From: Sphagnum compactum
Taxonomy: Eukaryota; Bryophyta; Sphagnopsida; Sphagnales
Length of the DNA: 64,000 bases
Direction: 5' to 3'
Assembly (NCBI GenBank): GCA_965153455.1
Contig: OZ234494.1
Span: forward strand, 18,910,001-18,974,000
Under the pieces are notes generated by a model, which was given only the letters and a program-made list of their open reading frames with translations, made no database searches and was not told the origin of the DNA. The position numbers were made by a program, and so were the translations under genes. Below are positions 1 through 13,642 of this stretch, one piece after another. Each line of letters opens with the position of its first letter. Position 1 is the first letter of the stretch.

Positions 1-2470
1 TAGCTTTGCAATTGTGTTGGATTGCACAAGCTCAAAGTTCCTTCTACTAGGCAAGATTATCTCCATCACTGAAATACTAAAAAACTTTTCAGTGTTCACG
101 GGAAACCTGGGACTAGTCGTGCACATCATGCATGCAGCCGCCAAATTCAGCAACAGGTAATTGAGTATGGAGTCTTGCTCCATTGTAGTAGGCACTATGA
201 GCACGCTGCAGGCTACTACTACTACTACTACTGTACAAAAATGGGTTGCTTGTTCACAAGTCCGGCCTTCACCACTTAGTGATCAGCTAAAGCATAATCA
301 GCTAGCTATTCATTCACTGATGCGCCAGAAGTGAAGCAATACCCACTAGTGCACCAGATGAGGGATGGATGGATGGATGGATGGTGGATGGACAGGAATT
401 AAATATTTTTCTGTTAGGGTTTCAGCTAACCATGGTGGTAAGCTCGGTTTCTGTTTTCATTCCTTACAAACAACGAATAATCCACTAGCCCTTTACCTAT
501 AGCTTCCAAGACAACGATCGTATAAATATGTGATAAATTAAAATTTTGACAAACAATTATTTTTCAATGGAAGATAACAAGAAATGTGAGGCGAGTCATT
601 TTTTAAATTTTCATTTCAAACGTTTTTTTATCAACAAATTCAAATTAAAAAACTAATACCATCTAGAACAAAAACAAGCTATATATCATTAATATTAATA
701 TTGATATTTGATTTTAAATAAAATAAAATAATATTAAACAACATTAATTTCATAAAAATCAAAATAGAAAGCCCAAACACCAAAAATGAAGCTCAAAATT
801 AAATGCAACACATTTTGAAAATGTATACTTTTGATACACATATTAAAAGTGCCCAAGTTGAATCTCCCCAATGTTGGTTCTTTCACCCATATGTACTAAT
901 CATCTATATACATGAATCTATTTACATCTAGGAGCCCACCTATTTATCCTTCCTACTTACACACCTACCCTATAGGACTTATTATTCACATGATAAGTTG
1001 ACTTGGGTTGAATTAACCTGATGTCAACTCTGATTGACATTCATCCATAACACTGAGTCATAACAATTCCAATGGATGTTGTGCTAGTGGTTTGTTGGTT
1101 CACTGGGGGCCCTACCTATTCACCAGGATACTCTTCTGGACATATGGTGGCCAGTGGGCTGTCTGGTTCATAGAAATGTCAAAATTTCTTCCCCCCCCCC
1201 CCCCCCAAATCAAATAAAAAATTTAAATTTTTGTGAAGGAAACTGAAGAATGTGTTGGAATGTTCTTTTTTTAATCAAATGGAATAATTTGATTTAATTA
1301 ATTAATTATTTGGCAGACAATGTGCTGAAGCAGCTAAGGGAATACAGTAGTTTTTACTATTTATAATATCAGAGTAATAATAGCCATGATTTCTCCATTT
1401 ATGCAGGTTATGCAATTGCAGTCAACACTAAGCTAACTAAGTTGCTATAGTTGCATGCATATATATATATATATAGTGTACATAAGTTGCATGCCAGCTG
1501 AAATCCCAGTGAGAGATCCTTAAAGACTAGTACTGCCCCATCTTTGTGCCTGGCTGACCTCTCTAAAGACATATGTGCACATGTATAGTTTCCTGGTTAT
1601 CATTTCCATATTACAAGAGGAGGAACCAAGGAATGTGTCTGGTGTACACTTTCTATCACATCTACATTAAAAGAGCACTTTTTTATAAAAGAATATAAGC
1701 CATCTAGCGCCTGAAATTATGAACAATTCTAGGCTGAGGATTAGCTCAATTTTAGTCCTTCTGATTAACAGTCAGATTTGTTCCCACATCATGGAAACAG
1801 AATGATCCACTTGTTGCAGACTTACGGCATATTTTATGACTGCAAACACAAGATTTATACCCACTTTGTGTGAGCAAATTCTTTGTTTGTCTCCTTCAAA
1901 CTTTTACTCACCTTCACCACCACCACCACCACCACCCACGATCCAACTGCCAAGCCATCACCTCCCCACTCCAAGAGGATGATGGCATTTCATTGGATCG
2001 GCGCAGTTTGGCTGTCACTTCCCTTAAACCCTGCAATTTGCCTATGTTATTTCATTGGAGACATTTTGGTAGTCACTTCCCTTGGTCACACACACACACA
2101 CACACACTGCCGTCATATGTTTCTGGCCATGTTTCTGGTGACCAAAGTTTTGTTTTCCTCAGGGACTTGGGTCAGCACTTCCCTGGTTGCCAGTTGCCCA
2201 ATTGTCACCCGCCTCCATTTTTTTCTTTAGTTTTTGCCCCAGCAAAAGCACTTAATCACCACTTTCCTGATTGCCAGTTTCCACGATCGATCTTGGCTAT
2301 CCTTTGACCACTTGGTCACCAGCGACCAGCACTCTGTTTTCATAACCATCCCGCGTGAGAATCTGGCACTCTGATTGGTTGTCAGGTCACAAATTACAAC
2401 CCATTTACCTTTGACCTTCGTTTCATTCAACCTACATACTAGTTAGCAAAAGGTATCGGCCTTGGCCCAA

Positions 2471-2539
2471 TGATCGATAGCTGCTTTGATGAAGATTTTG
2501 CAATTGATCGATAGCTGCTTTGATGAAGATTTTGCAATT
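2471..2539. repeat. 34-bp direct tandem duplication
   Basis: A block beginning GATCGATAGCTGCTTTGATG is present twice, head to tail, with essentially no divergence. Perfect identity suggests a recent slippage duplication. No gene is nearby. Confidence 0.85.
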
Positions 2540-5500
2540 GCTCTCCTTGTGGATGAAAAGAGGCTGCTCTCTCAATTCTCATGAGGCATGGTTATTCCAG
2601 TTGGGGCCATGATACTTTTTTTATCCTGCTTGCCTAGAGGCGAGCTACTATGTACCTGGAGGTTTTTGGTGGGGGGGGGGGGGGAGTGGTCTTTAAGGGG
2701 TCCAAACTAAGTTAATCTGAGCCTTTTAGGTTTCAAAGGTTTCCAGTTTTGGTTGACTAGTGTATTGTTTGCCTTGTCTAACTAAAGTATATTTGATGAT
2801 GAAACCCTGCCAATCAAATAAAACCCAAAGCATCCCAAAAAGGGGGAATACAAGGAACAAAAAAATGGGAGGACCCATCTCTAGAACTCACCTAAGAGGG
2901 CGAACCGCAAGGGAACATCAAGTTCTCAAACCCCCTCCTGTCATGAGAAGCACATCAAATAAGGAAAGGGAGGACCGTCTGAAAGGATGCCTAATCTAGA
3001 AAAACCCTCCTCTACTGCGACAACCCATCTGAAAATAGAGATTGCATGCACTCATTGTAACGTCACTAACACCTTCTGACTATATAAAATGCACCCAAAA
3101 CTGAGAGAGGAGGGCCTCCACTGCCCTTTGCTCTTCACACCATGTTGACACATCAATGAAGAAACCCATTTGGACCCACTTGATGCAGCAAATTTATTGA
3201 GTTCAAAGTCTGATCAGCCTTTTTCTTTTTTTTTCTTGTGTGTGAAATTTAGGGAATTTCTTTGTCACAAATTTAATGATTCTTTGAAAGAAAATCATCA
3301 GAATTTGAAAAAGTATTCTGATTTTATTTTTTTTTAATCGCCAGCTTTCTACACTGGCTTAAGTAGGTGGCCAAAAATTTGTTAGGATTATTTTTTTTCG
3401 TTTCATTTTTTAAATAGGAAATTTTGGCTAAATGAGCTTCTGGATGATTGCCACCTCGGCTACATCACCGAATTGAAAGGAAAAAAACACCGACTCCAAT
3501 CACATTTGTGTGATAAATAAAAACCCAGTGGGTATGCTGTATTATTTAAGGTCACATTTGATGTCCTTTGTGAGCACTGAGTATATACTAAGATAGGGGC
3601 ATATGGTGCCATGAAAGGGGATGCCCAACTTAATGTCTTCACTCATATTATTATGTTACTCTAAAGGCGACATTTTCATTGATGAGTTACCCTCCACACA
3701 TGGCTACTTCCCTAATGGGTACATGCTGAATAAATTAGCTTGTGAAACATAAATTGTTACTATGTAATTTGGGTGACAATGTTTTTGGCATGGGCAAGAA
3801 GTACAATTGGTGAATTGTGGAAGTTTTCCCTCTTGCCCTTGGGAAAGTTGAGGGCCTGTTGTTGTTATCTCCCCAATCCCTCGACCAAGTGTGTTGCAAG
3901 GTGTAAAGTCGTGTCTCTTGCTTTTTTTTTTGAAAATTTCCCATGATACCCAGTGAGCACTCAATAGGGGCGATTTGCACATTTGTTGCTTCGCAATTCT
4001 TGGATCAACAGAGCAAAAGATATTGAATATTTAGAATTTAGAGTGATTTTCATCTCTGAAAATTAATATTAAAAAACAAGATGATATTTTTCAAAACAAC
4101 TTCGAAATTAAGTCATATTTTCCATAAGAATTTTGGAGGGTGATATAAGTGGGTGATGAACACGATTATAAACAGAAATTCCTGGCAGCCAAAGAGACGA
4201 TGCAGCCAATTGGCCCAGGTTTTTTCCCTTTGGAGGGGGGGGGGGAGGGGAGGATTGAATTTTGATGTTCTCAATGTGTTCCTATCAAATTCCCAATGAG
4301 TTCTCACCATGTTCCCAATGTGTTCCCCAAGATGTTCAGCATATTGCCACACTTTATCCCCTAATGTAGAAATAGGTGATTTTATTTTTTTCTTTGAGAA
4401 ATTAATGACATGGCAGGAAACAAGAGTTTATCACTCCCCCCCCCTCATCACATTAAAATTGGCCATAGGTGCTAGGAACATCTTTGGCACCTCAAATCTT
4501 CATGCTTGGTTGCAATGATATTTGTCAAGCAATGCAATTTCCCACCATCAATGCAAAACTTCATCACCAAATTAATGGCCTTCCTTCCTTCCTTCTCTCA
4601 TCTAAGGATCTTGTCACCAAGTTCAATGTCCGCTTGGTATGCAATGTCACCAGTTGCTTCTCCTCCAACCCACATCAATGGAGCCCAATTCTATTAAGTT
4701 TAGGGATAGCAAGTGATTGTGTCACGACTTTGATTGGACTGATATTGCACATGCTACGTATTACAATTTTGTATTAGAAAATGTTAGTGCCTAGGGAGTT
4801 TTTAGTTTTGAGCTTATTAGGGTTGTCAAGTAGGATTAAATGGAAAATTATGTTTGTTTACAGGAACAATTATTGTCACCAATGTGCAAAGCTAAATGCT
4901 CATGTGTTTCGTGAGCATACGCATACCTTAGCAATCTTAGTTTTGAGTGTGATTAATGATGGGGAAGAGAGTGAGTGATTACAACATGGAGATGGACATC
5001 GATCTAGGAGAATATGGGGCATCAACATTTGTAGTTCCAACATGTTCAAGAATGCGCTTGATACTTTCCCCTTGCATCTTTGTTATCTTTGTTCTTTGAA
5101 TTTAGGATTTCCACGGTAAAGAAAGTGGGAAATCAAAGGATTAGGGTGTTAGGAAGTTTGAAATTGGAGTTCCATTTGTTTTGTTTTGTCTGCATTCATT
5201 TTTGGGGGCTAATAAGATGTTTGTTGAATTGGCCCCAATGCATCATGTACACACAAGGAACTTCAAACTGAGCAATGAGGTCCATTGACCCAAGTGGCTT
5301 CTCAACTTTCATTGTAATGTCTCCACAAGATTTGTACACTTTGCCAAATAGTGAAAGTCCGGAAATTGCAATTATCCTTGAGAGTAAAGAGATTATTTTG
5401 AGTAGTGATAGTGCAATTTTCACTATCAACTCACAATTTGAAAACAGTATCAATGGAGAAGGAGTTTGTTGTAAGATGGAAAAAAAAAGTCTTATGAGAC

Positions 5501-8500
5501 ATCAAGAAGATTTTAGAAATCTTGGACTACCGAAAATTGTCATAGGGAAAGGGTGGGGTGCGAGAATTTGTGAAATGGAGGTAGGTCCCCTTCTCCCCTC
5601 GTTTTCTTGTTTCAAATTTTTGTATTCATGTCACAAATTTGGACTTTTTTTTACAAAAAAATCATTTGTGGTTTATTTCTTTCATATTGCAAATGGAATT
5701 AACATATTCATGGTGCTTGGAATGGGGTGGTTTAGCAACTTCAAACACTCGATGGTCTCCACGGCTTGAGGGAACATTGCATGGGTAAGAAATTTTTGTT
5801 TGATCCTCATACAATGCTAATAAACATGGGTGTGTGAGGTAGGTTGCTAAAATGATCCAAAAGGCAAAAGGCAATTCAACTGGTTTCCTAATTTTGGCCT
5901 CTAGTGATGCACAATTTTTGTTCCTTTGAAATATAAAAATAATATCACCGGCTACATTTTGAAACTATATCTCTTGGGGAAATTCATTGACATTAAGCAA
6001 GTTGGATCATTTTGTCTCTCTTATCACTCATAGGACAAGAACATGTTGTATTTTGTAAAATGTTAACTTTTAGCTTTGCAACAACACAATAATTAGTATC
6101 AAGCCTCTCCATATTCCAAGGTTTTTGATATGTCATGTTGTTGTATTTATTATCACAATTTATCATTGTGGCAATAGTAGTTGCATAATATGTTAATCAC
6201 CCTTGAAGTTGACTCCTCTATAATCAAATATTATTTCATACTTTCACATCTACTCACAATGTCCTTAGGATTCCAAATTGGTTTACAATTTGTAGCATTG
6301 AAGGATATGTTAAGATGGTGAAATATCTATGTTTTCATGGATGTGAGTGAGATTACAAAGTTTGATTATACAAAATCCAAAGAGAAGGTAGCCTACATAT
6401 TTGAAACTTTTATGTTTGTCAATTTAGATGGCCATGTTATTTGAATGCAAAAACAAATTTCTAGGAGTAGGGGAACATGAAATGAGTTGCAATATTTATT
6501 CAAATGTGAAATAAATGAAAAACAAATTACTCATTCAATATATATCACCAGTCTTTGTGCTTTGCAACTTGCATGTAAAATTTAAATTTGGATTCATTTA
6601 ATTTCACAAAAAAAACGTTTCAAATTTAAGCCCTATTTATGATGACTCCAAGGGATTTTTTCACCCACCCCTTACTCATCAATATTCAAGGAATGCATTT
6701 TTAGATTATTTTGGACTTGTTCAATTTGGTGAGAAACATTTTTGAATTGAAGCTTATGATGATTGAATGGTTCAATGTAATGATTAAACCTAAGGGGGCA
6801 CTACAATGTTAAAATTTTACACTACTTGTGTCAAAGCTATTATTTAGGGGTATTAAGTGAAGAAAACTTTTTCCACCTTATTATTACTTAATTTTTTAAT
6901 ATGCACATATTTAAACCATCATAATTTTTATTTTATTTTTTTGCATTGAATTTTGATATTGTGTATTGATTTTATTTCTTAGAATTAATATTTTGTCAAG
7001 AACAATGAACATGTGATGGCTCTCATTATTTGAAGGTTTGAAAGATGTATAGTGAAAGGAATATAATAATTTGTTCTTTGGATGGATAAATTGTAATTTA
7101 TCAAACAAGTAGCATATAAATTTAATGCTTTTAATTGTTATCAAAAAAATTTGTGAATCGCTATTTAATGAACTAGTGACATATTTTGAACAAATAACCT
7201 ATAACAAGTGAATTAATAGAACAAGTGTTGGGACATATTCAAATTTTGGACTATTGTTGTTTATCTATTAGTTAATGATTGTTTAATCTCTACACATTAT
7301 GAAAAATCATGTCTGTGAAAACCACACTACCTCACAACTAGAGCTCAAAACCTACTCAAATAAACCTATGTTGTAACTATGTTTTCCAGAATGCAACTCC
7401 TATGCAATTACATTTTACAAATACATTCATATAATAAATAAATTTTCACATCAAAAAATAAATTAATTGTTTGGTAATTACACCATAGTTCTAAATGTGT
7501 TTTGTATATGGTAATTTATACACATTATATTTACACATGTAATCAATTATATTTGAAAAGTTACATTGTAGTTGTAATGTGCAATTAAATTAAGACTATT
7601 AAAAATGCTACACATTGAACAACTATTTTGCAACTAACGTATAATTTTCATATGTGTGATTATGCCATGTGTTCACATTCCCACCATTCATTAGGTACAA
7701 CCTTTGTAATTGGTTTTCAACTATGAAATTTATTCCTGCAACTAGTTGGCCACCATGTTGCCATTAAATGGCCATTATTGTACTACTAATTGCCCACTCT
7801 TATGACACAACTATGCCACTATGTGACCACCTAAATGCCATTAGTTGTTCATAATTCATTAATTACTAATTAATATGTAATATATTTAATTACTACAAAC
7901 TAATTAATTAAACTAAATAATAAACTATTAATGTGAATTTAGTATTCAAATTTAAATAATTATTTTGTTAGTTAATTCAGATAATAAATAAATAAGTATC
8001 TAAAATCAGATAATAAATGATTTAATAACTAATTATCTGAATTATATTAATTAATTCAAATAATCAATCTACATAATTAATTATCAAACATTTAATTCAA
8101 ATAATTAAATTTTAAATGATTATGTCGGATGATTAATTATAAAATTCAGATTCATTACAAAATTAAAATTAAACACAAAGCATGTGGGAATATTTGTAGT
8201 TGCAATTCAATTACAACTAGGGTGCAACTAAAAGATTTAACCTATATGTTTTGTCTTCAAAATTTCATTTCAAAAACTATATAAAGGAAGCATCTTCTTT
8301 TGCATTCTCACATTAAAATACATGCACCATGTTGGAATGAGTTCATAAAAGTTTAACCCTAAAGGCAAAACACAAAAAATAATTTAAAAATTATGTGGTT
8401 ACTATTTAGTTCACTTACCCTTCTACCTTCCTACCTATTTGCCTCCCTAAATAAGTAGGTAAGTAAATAAGTTGGTATGTAGGCGTTATTGATTTACCTT

Positions 8501-9479
8501 ACCTATGGCTATGTATCGACTACCAACCTACCTATATATATATATATGTTTCCAAAATTCAATTAATATGCCACGTGGCAATTTTTGATTATGCCATTGT
8601 CATAATCTAAAACCATCTAAAATGAATAATCATAATGGACAATGGATATTAATATTCAAAAAATAATTCATCAAAAAATCTTCATAATGCCATGTGTTAA
8701 ATTTTGATGAATGGATGAAAAATGATGTTAACATGACATTATGGTTGTAATCATAGGGGAGTTGCATAATAGTTGAAAAGGAGTTGTTTCGATAGGATTA
8801 TAATTAAGTTACAATGAATTACACTAGAATGAAATCATATATACAATGAATTGCATCTCTTGCAACACATGAAACTTGTCCAATAACATTCATGGGTGTA
8901 GAAATACAATGAGTTGCAAATGGTCATTACAACTCACAAACTAAGTTGTAAACCTAATTGCAAAACACCTTTTTTTCATAATGATTATTATAATGTAATA
9001 ATACTTAATAATTGATTTTTATTAATAAAAATAATGTAATTTGTAGTTAGCCTAGGTTAGCTATTTTATTGTTATTATATAATTTTTTATTGTGTCATTT
9101 CGATATATTATTATGAAATATTATAATAATTTTTTAAGAAATAAAAATTCATTTTAATAAATACATTAGTCCTTTGAAAATAATTTCATTAATTTACTTT
9201 TTTCTATCATACTAATATCATCATCACCATCATCATTATTATGTAATAAAATAATATTATTTTAAAAATTTATCAAAGATAATATTAAATATTGATTTTT
9301 ATATTATCACATAATCAATAAATATAATAAGATAGTAAAAATATAATAATTTGAATGATGTGACTACTGGTTTATATGGGGTTCTTTGCAAAAAGTTTCA
9401 TATGTTGATTCTACCATTTTGGTTGTATAGTCGTCCTTGAACCATTGCAAAGACAATTCAAAAATAACTACCTCATTTT

Positions 9480-9770
9480 CAAGCCTAACTATTTCATAAT
9501 TTTTTTCTTTATAACTATTTTTTTTTTCCTATTAACTTTCATAATAACTATCTCCCACCTTTCTTAATAAAACTACTTCCATTTATAACTATCTTACTCA
9601 TTTTTCCTATCCACCAACATGGATATACAAAAACAAATTAACATGTGTCTTTTCACGTCCATGAAATGTATATTAATTTAAATTAAATTTGACATTGACA
9701 TAAATATATGAAAACATAAGAAAAAATTAAAATAATTGATCGTCACTGGTAGCACGTTACAATGCAAAGC
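9480..9770. repeat. Dispersed AT-rich repeat, copy 1
   Basis: This block contains the ordered elements 'AACTA..CTCA', 'CCACC.ACATGGATAT', 'AAATTAACATGTG.CTTTTCA', 'TATGAAAACATAAG' and 'GATCGTCACTGGTAGC'. The same elements recur in order or in part near 37,690-37,960, 38,030-38,170 and 54,240-54,390. It is probably an old interspersed element. No coding capacity or terminal structure is visible. Confidence 0.55.
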
Positions 9771-12700
9771 TCAAATAGATGTCATTTGTAATAATTTTAG
9801 GAAATATAATAAAATAGCTTGGATAAACTTGTAATATGGCCACAATGTATTTACTAAGTATCTTACATAGAATTTTAATACCCTCAAAATATATACCTAG
9901 TGGAACCACAATATGAAAGCCATTTAATGTTTATAATAATCCTTGAATACACATGGAATATGGTCATTCATACACATTCAAAGTATACATTTATATTCAA
10001 ATATATATACCCAACTATACCTTTAAAATACACAAAATACACTTTTGAATACTCATAGGGCTATGATTAAATTGGTTGCATTTATAACTAATGGGACATA
10101 AATTGTTCATCTTTGATGAAAATCAAACTAAATGTTGTTCACATGGAAGGATGAAAACCACAATAGTCACAAACTAATTGCAACATAATTATAAATATGA
10201 CCAACACAAGAAATAATTGCAAAAATGTTCAAAGGTAGTCGCAAATAACTAATAGTTGCATCTAATTGCAAATAAAAGTAATTACATTTTGGCCAATTTT
10301 TACTAATGTATGTGTGTCAGGAATATGCCACCACCCATGTTTATATCATTTATATTTAAATTTTAAAAAATTATCATTTATCATTAAAAAAACTTATTGA
10401 CGGTATTTGAAGCTACCAATACACCAACCATTGAACCATGTTAAATTTACACAATGACATATGTATAAAATTAGACTACCTTCATTAAGGTCTCAATCTA
10501 CTAGTCATAAAATACAATCACTCACCCTTGATGTCATTAGATCTCCTATGTTGTGTCATAAAAACTTGAATCTTGATGTATTAATAACATATAACACACA
10601 TACATTTGCATTTGAGATGGATGGATTATGTACCTTGTCTTGCACGTCACTAAGGGGTAATATGATGGAACCTTTGTTCAGTTTCTTCTTTAATGTGCAC
10701 TTTTAATGTTGCATCTCAATCTACCATAAGAAGTGAAAATGACAATAAATGGCCTTTAGATTTAGTTTATCACTCATACATGTGTCAACCATACAATTAT
10801 GGCATATTCACTCATATGTCACTAAGAGACTACCTTGCTATCATTCCCACCCCCCAATGACTTCAATTTCACCCAAACATAATCACTAGATGTATGTCAT
10901 ACATTGCACATATGCCTTGTATGAAACATATAATCCAGTAGTGTAATCAAAGTAGTACACGTAGCACTACAGAAGGTTGTGTAATTTGTAAAGGAATGTT
11001 GGAAAGTATAACTACCTTAGATTGAAAATGTCAAGGAAAAAGAGTTCAACCATCTAGAATATATCACATTATTCTCATATTTGCACAAATGTATCCAACT
11101 TACACCATGCCGTGTGCTCTAGATCGAACCCCAAAATCTTGAAATGTAAAAAATAACATAGATTGAAATAGATTTTAAAGATTGGCACACAAACAACAAC
11201 TAGATAGACACACAATTAACATTTAAACTTTAGTAAGGTAATCATACAACAAATAATAGTTGTGGTCGTTTTTTGGGCATTTGTTACATGTGTGTCCTCT
11301 TTCACGAGTGCTTACTTTCTTGCAAGAAATCCAATCACAATTATGTTTTCATGTCATGAGAACACTTTGAACCTTATCACTCAAGGAACTAATGAATTCT
11401 CAACCGAAAGAGTCACATTACAATACATTAAAACAAGAATTCAACCCACATTCCAATAATAAATGCTTACATATAAAGAATAAAACTTTCATTTTAATGT
11501 GGAATATTTTCTAATGCAAATGAAACGATCCACAAAAAAAAGTTCTAAACTTTTAAAAAGACATGCATCATTTGGAGCTCAAAACTTTCACAAGAAACAC
11601 AAATTGTGTACATAACATAGACAATAGTGTAGCCAAGGCATTAGATGATGATAGAGAAGAACAAGGCATTTGTGCATGCATACATTGGGAGAGTTTGGGG
11701 CACATTGCAAGCCTCCCAACATCCAATCTAATTGTGAAAACAAATCCCATTTCATTTTGCACATTTCTATTCCTATGAGTTTTTTTTGCCATCTCCCTTT
11801 CAACTTAAAACCTTTGCCTTGAGTCCTAACCAATCAAGAAATATATTCCAAGATTTTTTTTTTAAATGATTATAACAAGGACTTAAATTGTGAACCTTAA
11901 GTTATTAAAAAATATCAATTCAATCTCTTATTGAGGTCTTTAACCCCTTGATTTTTATCCCATGTTGATTACTATAGGAACCAAACTCAATCGCTGTAAA
12001 ATTTAATTTAAAGTTTGATTATTTCTTTATGAACCAATATGCATTGTTTAGATAAAACACAAAGGGTCATTTAAGTTAGCATTCCATTCAATTCTAAGTT
12101 GTTTTCCTACTATCCACTTTGTGAAAACCATGGGCATCTCAATTAGTATGGTTTGAATATATGTTACTTATATCAACCTAAATAACCCACAATTAAAATA
12201 AAAAATATTCAATCAAGTGTCATAAAGGGTCAAATTGTAATAAAAGGAGCCATCGTTACCATAACCCGTCTGTATTTAAAATGTTTGCAAGTTTCAAAAA
12301 TTAAGTTAATGTTAAAAGTTATGTGTTGTATTTATATGCCCATCTTTTTAATATTATACTTTAACATCAAAATAAGTTTGAAAATAATTAAATTTAAAAT
12401 ACATTTCAACATTTTTTAACGCCCAAAACTAACGATTAATAAGCACATAAAAGCATAGTGAAACAATATTTTAAAAAAGATTGTTACACGGTGATTCAAG
12501 ACATCACCATTGACTCCTTTTAGCATGATTTGACCCTAAAATAATTTAATTAACCAAGCCACATTGGTGCTCTCATCCCCTTTAAGCAAAGGTTTCTTCG
12601 ACACTCACATCATATATTATTATTTTACCCACATCCCTTGTTTTTTTTAATAAAACTTGACATATATTTAAGCTATCCATAAAGTCAGGCGAATAGGGGG

Positions 12701-13642
12701 CGAGAACGGCCAGTTTCGGCATAATAAGGCATCAAATGCGTAGCTAGGAATGAAATTTTACAAAACAAAATAAGTGGGATCCAAACTAGTTTTTCCACCA
12801 ATTTTGGTGGTAAACTCAGTTTCATCCCCACTTTCCTTTTTTTTCGGAGCGCCTCCACTGCTGCTACATATATTTTCACTGCTCCTACCTGAAAACTACT
12901 ACAATTAGTCTTCTTGTGCATTATATGCTGAGTTTCACCATTTAGTAGTGAGATTTAATAGTAAAATTTCCTTACTTTGCGGATACCACTTAAAGAGGGG
13001 ATAGAGGGTGCAAGAGACGGTGACTTTACGAATAATTCTATTATAAGAAATACATATCCTAGAAAAACATTCTCAAAAAACTCCAATCGAGTCCTAATCG
13101 TGTCAGATGGCAATTGGAGGGGAAACCTGCTAGAATTTTTCGACAAATCACAGCTCGCCACATCTACAAGGCCGCCAATGTGGCAGAGACCAATGGCCTC
13201 CTCTTTTTTTGCTTTGCAGCACGACACGTTGACATGACCACCTGCCACATAACGCTCAACTAGTATCATCAACCAATGCTGAGCCGCCACCTCAACATTG
13301 TGTACAAGTGATGGGAACAACGTACCAGTAATGGGAATGACGTTCCTGCAAGTGATTTCTTGCTTTTCCATTTTGGCGTTCAGCGTGTTCCCCAAAGGGG
13401 GTGGGAACATTCGGATCAGGGAACGCCGCGCGACGAGCTTCGGCCGCCGTAGTCTGCGTCGCGCGTCTTCTCCGTTTTGTGTTGTTTGTGTTTTTCGTTG
13501 TTGTTGTTGTTGTGTTTTGATTGCATTGCGAGTTTTGGGGATTTTTGTGTGGCTTTTTGTCGAGGGAAAAGTGCGCGGGGATTCGTCTTGCTCCTTCTGG
13601 ACTCCATGTGTCGTTTTATGTACAAGTCAGTGCCGCCCAGAA

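Larger units (their letters stand above)
1..13640. other. AT-rich gene-poor region
   Basis: No protein-coding gene can be supported here. The open stretches are short, lack recognisable domains and have no consistent chain of splice sites. The region holds simple repeats: an (ACT)n run near 213-231, a GGAT run at 362-385, 16 C at 1191-1206, a TA run near 1459-1476, CAC and CA runs near 1915-1937 and 2086-2106, and 14 G at 2671-2684. It also has very AT-rich stretches (for example 7,850-8,150 and 9,000-9,350) and one copy of a dispersed repeat at about 9,480-9,770. The last few hundred bases are less AT-rich and probably belong to the promoter and leader of the CPR5-like gene that follows. Confidence 0.6.

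Noticed and set aside
1870-2307. Open frame with His-rich N-terminus
   Set aside because: The His run comes from a (CAC) microsatellite and the later part from CA repeats. It has no domain and several overlapping frames are equally open.
5275-5769. 164-residue open frame on the + strand
   Set aside because: It starts at a non-conserved ATG, has no recognisable domain, ends in low-complexity hydrophobic sequence and lacks flanking splice logic.
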